Assembly: GCA_038400315.1 (NCBI GenBank)
Contig: CP151667.1
Coordinates: 3,359,174 to 3,423,173, forward strand
Direction of reading: 5' to 3'
Length of the DNA: 64,000 bases
From: Isosphaeraceae bacterium EP7
GTDB taxonomy: Bacteria; Planctomycetota; Planctomycetia; Isosphaerales; Isosphaeraceae
Shown: piece after piece, positions 57,218 through 64,000 of the stretch
Layout: every line of letters starts with the position of its first letter
How positions within the stretch are numbered: the first letter of the stretch is position 1
The notes under the pieces: generated by a model
What the model was told of the DNA's origin: nothing
Database searches by the model: none
Seen by the model: the letters and a program-made list of their open reading frames with translations, nothing else
Position numbers and translations under genes: made by a program

Positions 57218-58480
57218 ATGCCGCAAACTCTCCTCATTCTTCTCGCCCTCCTCGCCCAGCCCGATGGGCTTCCCCAAGATGGCCAGCGCATCGTCTTCCT
57301 GGGCGACAGCATCACCAACGCCGGCGGGTTCGTCCGCGAGATCGAGGCCTATCTCGTCACCCGCTTCCCCCGGCGGCACGTCGAGTTCATCAACCTCGGC
57401 CTCTCCAGCGAGACCGTCACCGGCCTCACCGAGACCGACCATCCCTTCCCACGCCCCGACGTCCACGATCGCCTCGCCCGCGCACTGGCGCAGGCCAAGC
57501 CAGACCGGGTCGTCGCCGGCTACGGCATGAACGACGGGATCTATCACCCGTTCGACGACCGCCGTTTCGCCGCCTATCAGGAAGGCATCCATCGCCTGAT
57601 CGCGGCCGTCCAGGCCTCGGGGGCGCGGCTCACCCTGCTGACTCCGGGGCCCTTCGAGGCCTCGGCCATCCCCAACAAGGTCAGGCCCGCGGGCGCCGCC
57701 GACTACAGTTACAAAGACCCCTACGCCCGCTACGACGACACCCTCGCCCGATACGGCAAGTGGCTCCTCACCCAGCGCAGCGACTCCGTCGAGGTCATCG
57801 ACACCCGCTCCGCGATCCTTGCGCAGGCCGAATCCATGCGCAAGAATGACCCCAAGTTTCACCTCACAGGCGACGCCATTCACCCCGGCCCCGACGGCCA
57901 GTGGTTCCTCGCCTCGGCGATCCTGGACGCCTGGAACGCCCCCGCCGAGGTCGATTCCCTCGCGATCGATCCCGCCGCCGAACCCAATTCCAAGGTGACC
58001 CGCGGCAAGCTCGGCGAGCTCACCATCAACCCCGCCCGCACCTCGGTCCAGTTCAACTGGACGACCTTCGTTCCCGCGCCGCCGGACCCCGGCCTGATCG
58101 CGCGCAAACAATTCAACGACCGCCTCAATCGGCAGATCCTGGTCGTGCGCAACCTCGCCGCCGGCCGCTACAGCCTGAAGGAAGGTCAGTCGTCCCTGGG
58201 CCACTTCACCGCCGAAGACCTCGCCGCCGGGGTAAGCCTCCCCTCGCTCGCCGGTCTCTCGACCAACCGCCGCGCCGCCGAGATCCGGGCCCTCCTCGAT
58301 CGCCGGGAACGCCTGCTCTCAGCCGCCTGGCTCGCCCACGTCGGCCACAAGCGTCTCCTGGTCCCCGCCGACCATTCCCTGCCCGAATCCCAGGCCGAGG
58401 CCGCCACGCTCGAAGCCAAGGCCCGCGCGCTGGCGGAGCCCGTTGCTCTCAAGCTCAGCCTGGAACGCATGGGCGACTGA
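57218..58480 (+). CDS. Secreted SGNH/GDSL hydrolase
   Basis: 420 residues. The ATG at 57218 has GAGGAG upstream and opens a short signal peptide; the ATG at 57194 is less likely. Block I is FLGDSITNAGG (Ser31), block II LGLSSE (Gly), block III GYGMND (Asn), and block V D-x-x-H in GDAIHPG. It should deacylate small esters or polysaccharide acetyl groups. A C-terminal extension of about 170 residues (from 250) has helical segments and no recognised motif. It converges with the lipoprotein gene after an 11-base gap. Confidence 0.85.
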   Translation: MPQTLLILLALLAQPDGLPQDGQRIVFLGDSITNAGGFVREIEAYLVTRFPRRHVEFINLGLSSETVTGLTETDHPFPRPDVHDRLARALAQAKPDRVVAGYGMNDGIYHPFDDRRFAAYQEGIHRLIAAVQASGARLTLLTPGPFEASAIPNKVRPAGAADYSYKDPYARYDDTLARYGKWLLTQRSDSVEVIDTRSAILAQAESMRKNDPKFHLTGDAIHPGPDGQWFLASAILDAWNAPAEVDSLAIDPAAEPNSKVTRGKLGELTINPARTSVQFNWTTFVPAPPDPGLIARKQFNDRLNRQILVVRNLAAGRYSLKEGQSSLGHFTAEDLAAGVSLPSLAGLSTNRRAAEIRALLDRRERLLSAAWLAHVGHKRLLVPADHSLPESQAEAATLEAKARALAEPVALKLSLERMGD

Positions 58481-58491
58481 CGCCCGGTTTG

Positions 58492-59748
58492 TCAGCCGCC
58501 CGTCGGCAGCGTCAGCACCGGCCCGCCGGTCTCTTTGCCCGTGTCCTGGAGCGAGAACAGGATCTCCAGCACCGCCAGGATCGACCTCGAATCCACGTCG
58601 GTCTTCGGGATGAAGAACCAGTAGCCCCGGTAGAAGACCGAGACCTCGGCGTCCTTCGGCCGTTGCTTCTGCGAGGCCACGAAGAAGTTGCCCGCCGTCA
58701 CGCTCGTCCAGTCGAACGGCCGGCCGTCGTACCCCGGCGTCATCGGCGCCAGGCCGTTCTGGGCGTGCTCCTCGGGCACGCACACCCCCTTGGACAGGAA
58801 CGTCATGATCTGGAGCATCGAGCGCAAGTTCAGGAAGATCGTGCTCCCATCGTCAAGCGCCCCCGGCGGGCTGCTCTGCGAGTTCGGCTGCAACTCCGAC
58901 TTGATCTTGTACCTGGCCAGGCCCGGCGTCAGGTGGAAGATCTCGGCCATCTCGGCCATCTCGGGCGAGTCGCGGAACGGCGCCCTGATCTTCAGGGTCA
59001 GCTCCTTGTCCCGCTTGTACAGGGCCATCCGGCCCGCCCCTTTGGTGCGGAACACATAGCCGTCCTTCGCCGCGGCCAGCAGGTCGGCCCCCTTCACCTG
59101 GTCGGCGGCAATCGATTCGGAGGCCCCCTCGTCGTCCTCGCTCGTCGAGAACCCGATCTCCGCACCGCCCCGGTCGTCGATCTCCTCAAGCAGCTGGATC
59201 CCCCGGCGGAACCTCGCGTTGTCGTCGGGCGCCCTGGGCACCATGATCGTCCCGCGCACCGCGTTCTGCACGTCGTTGATGTCGTTCATCGTCAGCCAGA
59301 ACAGCTGATCCAGCCTGGCCCCCGCGCTCACCACGCTCAGCAAGTCGGTCGTCAGCGGATTCAGCAGCGCCTTGGCAATCTCCCGCCCCTCCCTCGGGTG
59401 ATAGCTCAGGGTCGGCGTATCACGCACCGCGAGCTCCCCGAACCCCAGGCTGGACCTCCCCGGGAACTGGAGCCCATATCCGCCGTTAAAGTTCCCCGTC
59501 GCGGCCACTTCGAACTGGCTGGTGATGCTCGGCAGGTCGATGAACACGGGCGAATCCGCGTACCGCAGCCGCACCAGGTTCATCAGCAGCTGCTCATCGT
59601 TGGTCGACCGGATCACCTCGTTGTACCGCATCCGCGTCGACCGCACCGCCGCCGGCCCCAGGCAGCCGCAAGCCCCCAGGCAGGCGAGCACCATCGCCGC
59701 CAGCCCCAACCACCCGCCGCCAAAATGTTTGCGTCCCTGCGAATCCAT
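58492..59748 (-). CDS. Planctomycete lipoprotein, paralogue of the gene at 1-1185
   Basis: 418 residues from the ATG at 59748 (GGGGAT upstream); an ATG at 59772 is the alternative. The N-terminal hydrophobic segment has a lipobox with Cys27 or Cys29 (LGACGC). The same conserved blocks as in 1-1185 are found: an RMRYNE segment after the lipobox, SITSQFE, LSKGVCVPEEHA and GYWFFIP near the C-terminus. The two differ most in the middle (the GAEIGFSTSEDD loop). It is complete, so it shows what the truncated gene at the left edge lacks. Function unknown. Confidence 0.8.
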   Translation of the reverse strand: MDSQGRKHFGGGWLGLAAMVLACLGACGCLGPAAVRSTRMRYNEVIRSTNDEQLLMNLVRLRYADSPVFIDLPSITSQFEVAATGNFNGGYGLQFPGRSSLGFGELAVRDTPTLSYHPREGREIAKALLNPLTTDLLSVVSAGARLDQLFWLTMNDINDVQNAVRGTIMVPRAPDDNARFRRGIQLLEEIDDRGGAEIGFSTSEDDEGASESIAADQVKGADLLAAAKDGYVFRTKGAGRMALYKRDKELTLKIRAPFRDSPEMAEMAEIFHLTPGLARYKIKSELQPNSQSSPPGALDDGSTIFLNLRSMLQIMTFLSKGVCVPEEHAQNGLAPMTPGYDGRPFDWTSVTAGNFFVASQKQRPKDAEVSVFYRGYWFFIPKTDVDSRSILAVLEILFSLQDTGKETGGPVLTLPTGG

Positions 59749-60028
59749 CAATCCCCGGCCCATCCCGTCCACCCAGGCGCAGCCTCATCCCGGACCCCTG
59801 CCTTACTGGAATCGTCGCGCTGACCGTCAAACTTGATGAAATCAGCAGGATCGGGGCGACCTGCCGGAAATTCAGTCGGCGACGACGTCCTCGGGATCGC
59901 CGCCGAATGCCGCATTCTCCGCGTCATCGCGGGTTCGCTGCCTGGCTTGTCGCGCCCATCCGCGGTGTCATCTTAACATCAGGCCTTTCCCATCCTTCCC
60001 GCAGCTTGGTGTGCGCCCGCTCGGCCGC

Positions 60029-60628
60029 TCACGTCGGCAAGGGTGGGGCTTGCAACGACCCGATGTGTCGATAAGTGTTGATGAGAACGCCCGAGGGCGT
60101 GGCCTTTGTGCTGACGAAAGCGAGTTCGCGCGGGGCGGCACTGTCCGAAAAGAAGCGTTTGCCCGGACCCAGCAAGACCGGGTAGACGAGCAGCAGAACC
60201 TCGTCGACCAGTCCCTGCTCGAACAGCACGGACGTCAGGGTCGTGCTTCCCCAGACGATCAGGTCGGGGCCGTCGTTCGACTTGAGGCCGCGAAGACCTT
60301 CAAAGATGTCCGCGCCGAGGTCGCCAGCCGGACCCCATCCGAGGCTCTCCGGCCTGTGGGTCGCGACGTATTTCGTCGCGGCGTTCAGGCCGTCCGCGAT
60401 CGGACTGCTCGGCGCCTTCGGCCAGTATCCGGCCCAAAGATCGTAGGTGCGGCGGCCCAGCAGCAGATCGAAGCTCGTGCCCTGCGCCTCGGCGACGGCC
60501 GCCGCCCCGGCCGGATTTCGATAGGGTGCCGTCCATCCGCCATGCGCGTACTCGCTGTCTTCGTCCGGTCCGCCGGGCGAGATCACGCCGTCCAGCGAGA
60601 TGTGTGCGAAGATCCTGATCTTTCTCAT
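60029..60628 (-). CDS. Dihydrofolate-reductase-like (RibD C-terminal type) protein
   Basis: 199 residues. Pattern of the YyaP/RibD-C family: an N-terminal strand IRIFAHISLDGVIS, then LLLGRRTYD, TKYVATHRP, LIVWGSTTLTSVLFEQGLVDE and LLLVYPVLLGPGKRFF. It should bind NADPH or a pterin-like molecule; the reaction is not known for this group. It is the last of four same-strand small genes of a kind often found together near ArsR regulators. Confidence 0.85.
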   Translation of the reverse strand: MRKIRIFAHISLDGVISPGGPDEDSEYAHGGWTAPYRNPAGAAAVAEAQGTSFDLLLGRRTYDLWAGYWPKAPSSPIADGLNAATKYVATHRPESLGWGPAGDLGADIFEGLRGLKSNDGPDLIVWGSTTLTSVLFEQGLVDEVLLLVYPVLLGPGKRFFSDSAAPRELAFVSTKATPSGVLINTYRHIGSLQAPPLPT

Positions 60629-60745
60629 TTCGAGTCTCCATCTGATGGATGGATTGCCTGCTCGGTCCCGACACCGAGCAGCATTTTGATGGAGCGGCGC
60701 AGGTGATCGATGCGGTCCGCGGCGATCACCCGGACGCTCGATTGC

Positions 60746-61129
60746 TCACTCAGCCACGAGCGGAACGAGTGCGCGGAGCTTGCGATCGCGGAGATAGAGC
60801 CCGGCCCACGCGACGACGCCGACGATGACCGGCGCGAAGAACATGCCGTCGTTGGCGTGAACGTGGGTCGCCACCGCGCCGCCGAGGTATGCGAGCATGA
60901 AGAGTCCGCCCAGGTAGCGGGTCTTCGGGACGATGTAGAGGACGAAGATCGCCAGCTCGATGAACCCGATCGGCAGGGCGGAGGAGGCGGGATAGGTCTT
61001 GGACCAATCCTCGACGAAGCCCTTGGGCTGCGCGATCTTGAAGAAGGCGCTGGGCAGGAACACGATGGCGAGGATGCCCGAGAGCACCCAACCGGTCACG
61101 CGCTGCCATTTCGGGATCGTATCCGTCAT
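60746..61129 (-). CDS. DoxX-family membrane protein
   Basis: 127 residues from the ATG at 61129; an ATG at 61138 is too close to its AGGAG. Four transmembrane helices (about 12-30, 50-68, 75-92, 102-118), with the FLPSAFFKIAQPKGF and LGGLFMLAYLGGAVATHV patterns of the DoxX/DoxD-like family. Inner membrane. Family members have been linked to oxidative stress and quinone chemistry, but the exact role is open. Confidence 0.75.
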   Translation of the reverse strand: MTDTIPKWQRVTGWVLSGILAIVFLPSAFFKIAQPKGFVEDWSKTYPASSALPIGFIELAIFVLYIVPKTRYLGGLFMLAYLGGAVATHVHANDGMFFAPVIVGVVAWAGLYLRDRKLRALVPLVAE

Positions 61130-61203
61130 GATCTTCATCGCTCCTGGGTGGTCCGATTCAGGAATCGCAGTCGGGTTACACGAGGCCCGCTGCATTTGCT
61201 TCG

Positions 61204-61554
61204 TCACGATCGAGGCCTGCCCTTTGCCTTCGACTTCTCGTTCTTCTGCACTCGCAAGCCCCAGGCGAGCTCGAGCCCTCTGAATAACTGCTCCGGGGTC
61301 GCCTCTGCCAGGCGGATGTGCGTCGCGCCCTGTCTGCCCCAGCCGCCGGCGACGGGATGGAAAACGTCCGGAGCCTCGGCGAGAACCAATTGCTGCAGCT
61401 CGGGGGAAAGCATCAGATTCCCGAACCCGAGAGGCTCATGGGCGAGAGTCGCGAAGATGCGGCCGCCCACACGGAAGTCGGCAACGCCCATGTGGGCGCT
61501 CTCCTCGGCGTCGTCAAAGCCAAGGGCGAGTTCTCGAAAGTCGTTTGCGTCCAT
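61204..61554 (-). CDS. YjbR/MmcQ-family protein
   Basis: 116 residues from the inner ATG at 61554 (61560 also possible). A CyaY-like fold with FRELALGFDDAEESAHMGVADFRVGGRIFATL followed by HIRLAEATPEQLFRGLELAW marks the MmcQ/YjbR family, thought to be DNA-binding-like but with no confirmed function. It is 74 bases upstream of the DoxX gene. Confidence 0.78.
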   Translation of the reverse strand: MDANDFRELALGFDDAEESAHMGVADFRVGGRIFATLAHEPLGFGNLMLSPELQQLVLAEAPDVFHPVAGGWGRQGATHIRLAEATPEQLFRGLELAWGLRVQKNEKSKAKGRPRS

Positions 61555-61615
61555 GAGCAATGCCTTCCCTGGCGGAGGCGTGCGGGTTCGGGGCCGTTGG
61601 TCTTACTCCTCGGCC

Positions 61616-62095
61616 TTAGCCCCGGCGCGCGGCCTCGATCGCGGCGATGTCGATCTTTCCCATGGTCATCATCGCGTCCATTGAACGCTTCGCGGCGGCG
61701 CGATCCGGGTCGGTCGTCGCGTCGAGCAGCACGCGCGGCGTGATTTGCCAGGAGAAGCCCCAGCGATCCTTGCACCAGCCGCAGGCGCTCTCCTCGCCGC
61801 CATTGCCCACGATCGCGTCCCAGTAACGATCGGTGTCTTCCTGGTTCTCGGTCAGGACCATGAAGCTGACCGCCTCGTTCGGCTTGAAAATCGGCCCGCC
61901 ATTCAGGCCGATGTACGCCTGACCCAGGACGGTGAACTCGACGGTGAGATCCTCGCCCACCTTCGCGGCCGGAAGGTCGACGGCGGAGGGGTTCGCTTTC
62001 CCGACGTGGCTATCGGGGAATACGCTCGCGTAGAACTCGGCCGCCTCGCGGGCCTGGCCACGGTCGAACCAGAGGCAGGTGATCATCTTTGTCAT
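61616..62095 (-). CDS. VOC/PhnB-type glyoxalase-fold protein
   Basis: 159 residues. The 3-demethylubiquinone methyltransferase-like (PhnB) VOC pattern: ITCLWFDRGQAREAAEFYASVFPDS, then VLGQAYIGLNGGPIFKPNEAVSF, then CGWCKDRWGFSWQITP. The usual metal ligands of VOC enzymes are incomplete, so catalysis is uncertain. It is the first gene of the four-gene group, directly next to the ISAs1-like remnant at 62265, which may have cut off the upstream part of this group. Confidence 0.8.
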   Translation of the reverse strand: MTKMITCLWFDRGQAREAAEFYASVFPDSHVGKANPSAVDLPAAKVGEDLTVEFTVLGQAYIGLNGGPIFKPNEAVSFMVLTENQEDTDRYWDAIVGNGGEESACGWCKDRWGFSWQITPRVLLDATTDPDRAAAKRSMDAMMTMGKIDIAAIEAARRG

Positions 62096-62264
62096 GTTCG
62101 CTCTCCTTGCTTGCCGCCGACGAGCGCGAAGGCGGCGACTTGCGGAGCCCCTGTCATCGCCTCGAGAAGTTCCCAGCTTCGGGGATTGGAACGATCTATC
62201 GGCAGGAAGTCAACGGGTGTACAGTAAAAATCGAGAGACGGGAGGCCGTCGTCCATCCATCGCC

Positions 62265-62515
62265 TGGACTGATCGTAGATGGCGTGCCGGGGGCGACTAC
62301 ATCCTGGCCGTCAAGCGTAACCAGGAGACGCTGCACGGCGGGATCACGGGTCACTCGACATGAGTTTCGGCGAGGACCAGAACCGGACGAGAAAGGACCA
62401 TGCGGCGGCCAACCTGGCGGCGTTGCGTCGGATGAGCTTGAGCCTGCTGAAGAAGGAGACAAGTGAGAAAGTCGGGATCTAGAACAAGCGGCTCGTCGCA
62501 GCCCGCAGTAGTCAG
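62265..62515 (+). pseudogene. ISAs1-like transposase remnant
   Basis: Only the middle and C-terminal pieces remain, in more than one frame: GGDYILAVKRNQETLHGGI, then FGEDQNRTRKDHAAANL, then ALRRMSLSLLKKE and an in-frame stop before NKRL. These match the ISAs1-family order (GGDY.LALK.NQ ... R.DH.A.N...LRR..LNLLK). It marks a past insertion at the junction with the low-GC module. Confidence 0.7.
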
Positions 62516-62627
62516 AATTAGCAGGATGCGATTGCTTGCGTGCATGCATAAAATCGCGGAGGTTACTATTCATTTGTGTAGATCGCCGAGTAAGATTAAG
62601 CTGCGATAAAAAAACGGAGAAGGCAAG

Positions 62628-63581
62628 ATGGCGAAGGCACCACGAAAGTCGATCGTAAAGCCCACAATTCTTACAGTTGAGAGAAAGATATATTTCTATC
62701 GTGCGATACTTGGCAAAAACGAAGATCTATCGCCGATCGCATTTGATCCTTCGCCCGTGTTGGAGATTGTCGACCGCTTGACATTCGACCCGCCACAGCG
62801 TTATCAAATTAGCATAGATGGAACAGAAACGCTCTGCATCGTTGACCGTAACACATACCCGCACCGGATCAGACTCTGCAATGTACGTCGATCGGATTTT
62901 CCACATGAGGAAGAAAGAGGTGTCTTCGCTCCACTGAGTATCGCTGCGGGGAAGGGTTTGGTTGAGCCCGTTCATGTCGTCTTCTTCGCTGATAACATCG
63001 TTGGTTGTGAGTTTAACTTCTACGGACCAAGAATCGGAAAATTGAGAACCTATCTGGCGACCAAAGGCGGCGAATTCTGCCGTGAAATCACGTTCGCGGC
63101 GTTGCTACGAAAAAATGCCTCGATGGACCTTAACCGCCTTAGCTCCCTCCGCACTTTTCAACTCAAAATTCACAGCTCATTTGCGGAATCCGTCAAAAAA
63201 GCTGATGAAAGATTGGGCAGTGCGTTTGTTCAAGTGAGAGAAGTAGGAGAAGCAGAGACAATCGAAATTTGCCTCAAACCCGCAACACGCTCAGTCCTTC
63301 AAAAGCTGTCGTCAAGCCTTTTGGAATCGGCGCGTAAACTTACACGAATGCCGGATATTCGCGAACAAGCTAAAATTTTTAAGGTCGCAGGCGAAGATGA
63401 GGAGACAGGAAAGCAATTCGTGATCGATTTGCTGAGCGATCAGCTCATTGCAAAGAAGAAGATCCTCAAGTCAGATCCAAAATCGCGAGCTGTTGACTCA
63501 GAGTCTGCTTATCAGGCCATTGAGGAAGCGTACTCAGAGTTGCGGGGTGAATTGGTAAAAATGTCGGGATTATCTGTATGA
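62628..63581 (+). CDS. Unrecognised soluble protein, first gene of a coupled pair
   Basis: 317 residues, GGAG nine bases before the ATG. No signal peptide or transmembrane helix; rich in Lys/Glu/Ile and in A/T-ending codons, unlike the GC-rich neighbours. The first half (about 20-160) is predicted alpha/beta ('KIYFYRAIL', 'YQISIDGTETLCIVDR', 'VEPVHVVFFADNIVGCEFNFYGPRI'). The second half (200-317) is mostly helical and may be coiled-coil. The stop overlaps the next gene's start (ATGA). I do not recognise the family. Composition, position beside a transposase remnant and coupling to a membrane protein suggest an acquired defence or toxin-like module; this is inference. Confidence 0.75.
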   Translation: MAKAPRKSIVKPTILTVERKIYFYRAILGKNEDLSPIAFDPSPVLEIVDRLTFDPPQRYQISIDGTETLCIVDRNTYPHRIRLCNVRRSDFPHEEERGVFAPLSIAAGKGLVEPVHVVFFADNIVGCEFNFYGPRIGKLRTYLATKGGEFCREITFAALLRKNASMDLNRLSSLRTFQLKIHSSFAESVKKADERLGSAFVQVREVGEAETIEICLKPATRSVLQKLSSSLLESARKLTRMPDIREQAKIFKVAGEDEETGKQFVIDLLSDQLIAKKKILKSDPKSRAVDSESAYQAIEEAYSELRGELVKMSGLSV

Positions 63582-64000
63582 AACTTCTCGTCAGGTTCGC
63601 AGATAATCACTACACGATATTTAGTATTATGGTTGCATCTGCTTCCGAAATTACCGTCGTCTTCTGGGGCGAATGGTACGGCGGGAGGTCTGTGATGTCT
63701 AATGCTCTGCAAGGCAACCGGAGTGCCGTCTATGGAGCATTTGCGAGTATCTTCGGATCATTGCTCGGCTTCGTGATTACGGCTGTTTCCATTGTGCTGG
63801 GATTCTCAACATCCGAGCGACTTGCCATAGTCAGGAATAGTAAGCATTATCCATCGTTGTGGGCGTCCTTTACGCATACGATCAGAATTTTGGGGCTGGC
63901 CACCATTGTTTCAATAGTGTCATTGATTTGTGATCGAGATAGCAATAGTGTGATTGCGCTAACTTATATGGAAATTTATATTGTTTTTTTGTCAGTTTTA
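63578..64000 (+). CDS. Unrecognised membrane protein, second gene of the pair, cut by window edge
   Basis: 141 codons visible from the ATG at 63578, sharing ATGA with the upstream stop. At least three hydrophobic segments are visible: about residues 48-70 (ASIFGSLLGFVITAVSIVLG), 104-122 (ILGLATIVSIVSLIC) and 128 onward (ALTYMEIYIVFLSVL). The first 45 residues are less hydrophobic. Low-GC codon use is the same as in its partner. A membrane effector or anchor is plausible. The C-terminus lies outside the window. Confidence 0.75.
   Translation, partial: MKLLVRFADNHYTIFSIMVASASEITVVFWGEWYGGRSVMSNALQGNRSAVYGAFASIFGSLLGFVITAVSIVLGFSTSERLAIVRNSKHYPSLWASFTHTIRILGLATIVSIVSLICDRDSNSVIALTYMEIYIVFLSVL

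Overview
The window is GC-rich chromosomal DNA from a planctomycete, most likely of the Isosphaeraceae/Gemmataceae kind. The evidence is three DUF1559 genes with prepilin-type N-termini, two secreted sulfatases, a double TIGR03067-type protein, Uma2 genes, many secreted esterases and lipoproteins, and weak or absent Shine-Dalgarno sites at several genes. No rRNA, tRNA or CRISPR array was seen.

Layout. 1-7,800: a lipoprotein cut by the left edge, a HAD phosphatase and arylsulfatase pair, a TIGR03067-like protein and a membrane protein. 7,900-14,500: a small acidic proline-rich protein, three alpha/beta hydrolases, a Tat-exported rubredoxin/MBL-fold protein and a decayed partial copy of that gene. 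14,700-18,500: two nearly identical DUF1559 genes with matching promoters, one followed by its usual small lipoprotein. 18,800-24,400: a NhaD-like antiporter, a fused dihydroxyacetone kinase and small secreted proteins. 24,400-30,500: a probable electron-transfer operon (DUF6599-like protein, DUF362 protein, polyferredoxin) that contains two Uma2 genes. 30,800-35,000: a TM1410-like protein and the housekeeping genes ftsY, a PHP phosphoesterase and nusB. 35,000-42,000: a gene with an in-frame TGA, a third DUF1559 gene, a ThDP-dependent decarboxylase and a second sulfatase. 41,900-44,200: eutB and eutC.

44,259-49,257 is a nest of insertion sequences. An IS5-family element is itself split by an IS110-family element and is followed directly by two IS630-family elements. 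The nest appears to split a single host gene whose two halves rejoin at a TA. All four transposase genes are damaged or frameshifted.

49,400-59,800 is mostly exported enzymes: class A beta-lactamase-like, GH29-like without its nucleophile, redoxin-like without CxxC, a SAM methyltransferase, a carboxylesterase and an SGNH hydrolase. It also has an amino-acid permease and a paralogue of the first lipoprotein. 60,000-62,100 holds four small genes (DHFR-like, DoxX, YjbR, VOC/PhnB). After an ISAs1-like remnant the base composition drops, and a translationally coupled pair of unrecognised genes (soluble protein plus membrane protein) runs off the right edge. That pair is the best candidate for an undescribed accessory system.

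Tightly overlapping or closely spaced genes: nusB-PHP (GTGA overlap), Uma2-Uma2 (1 nt), HAD-sulfatase, eutB-eutC, and the pair at the right edge (ATGA overlap). Several genes are bounded by long perfect hairpins, given as terminators.
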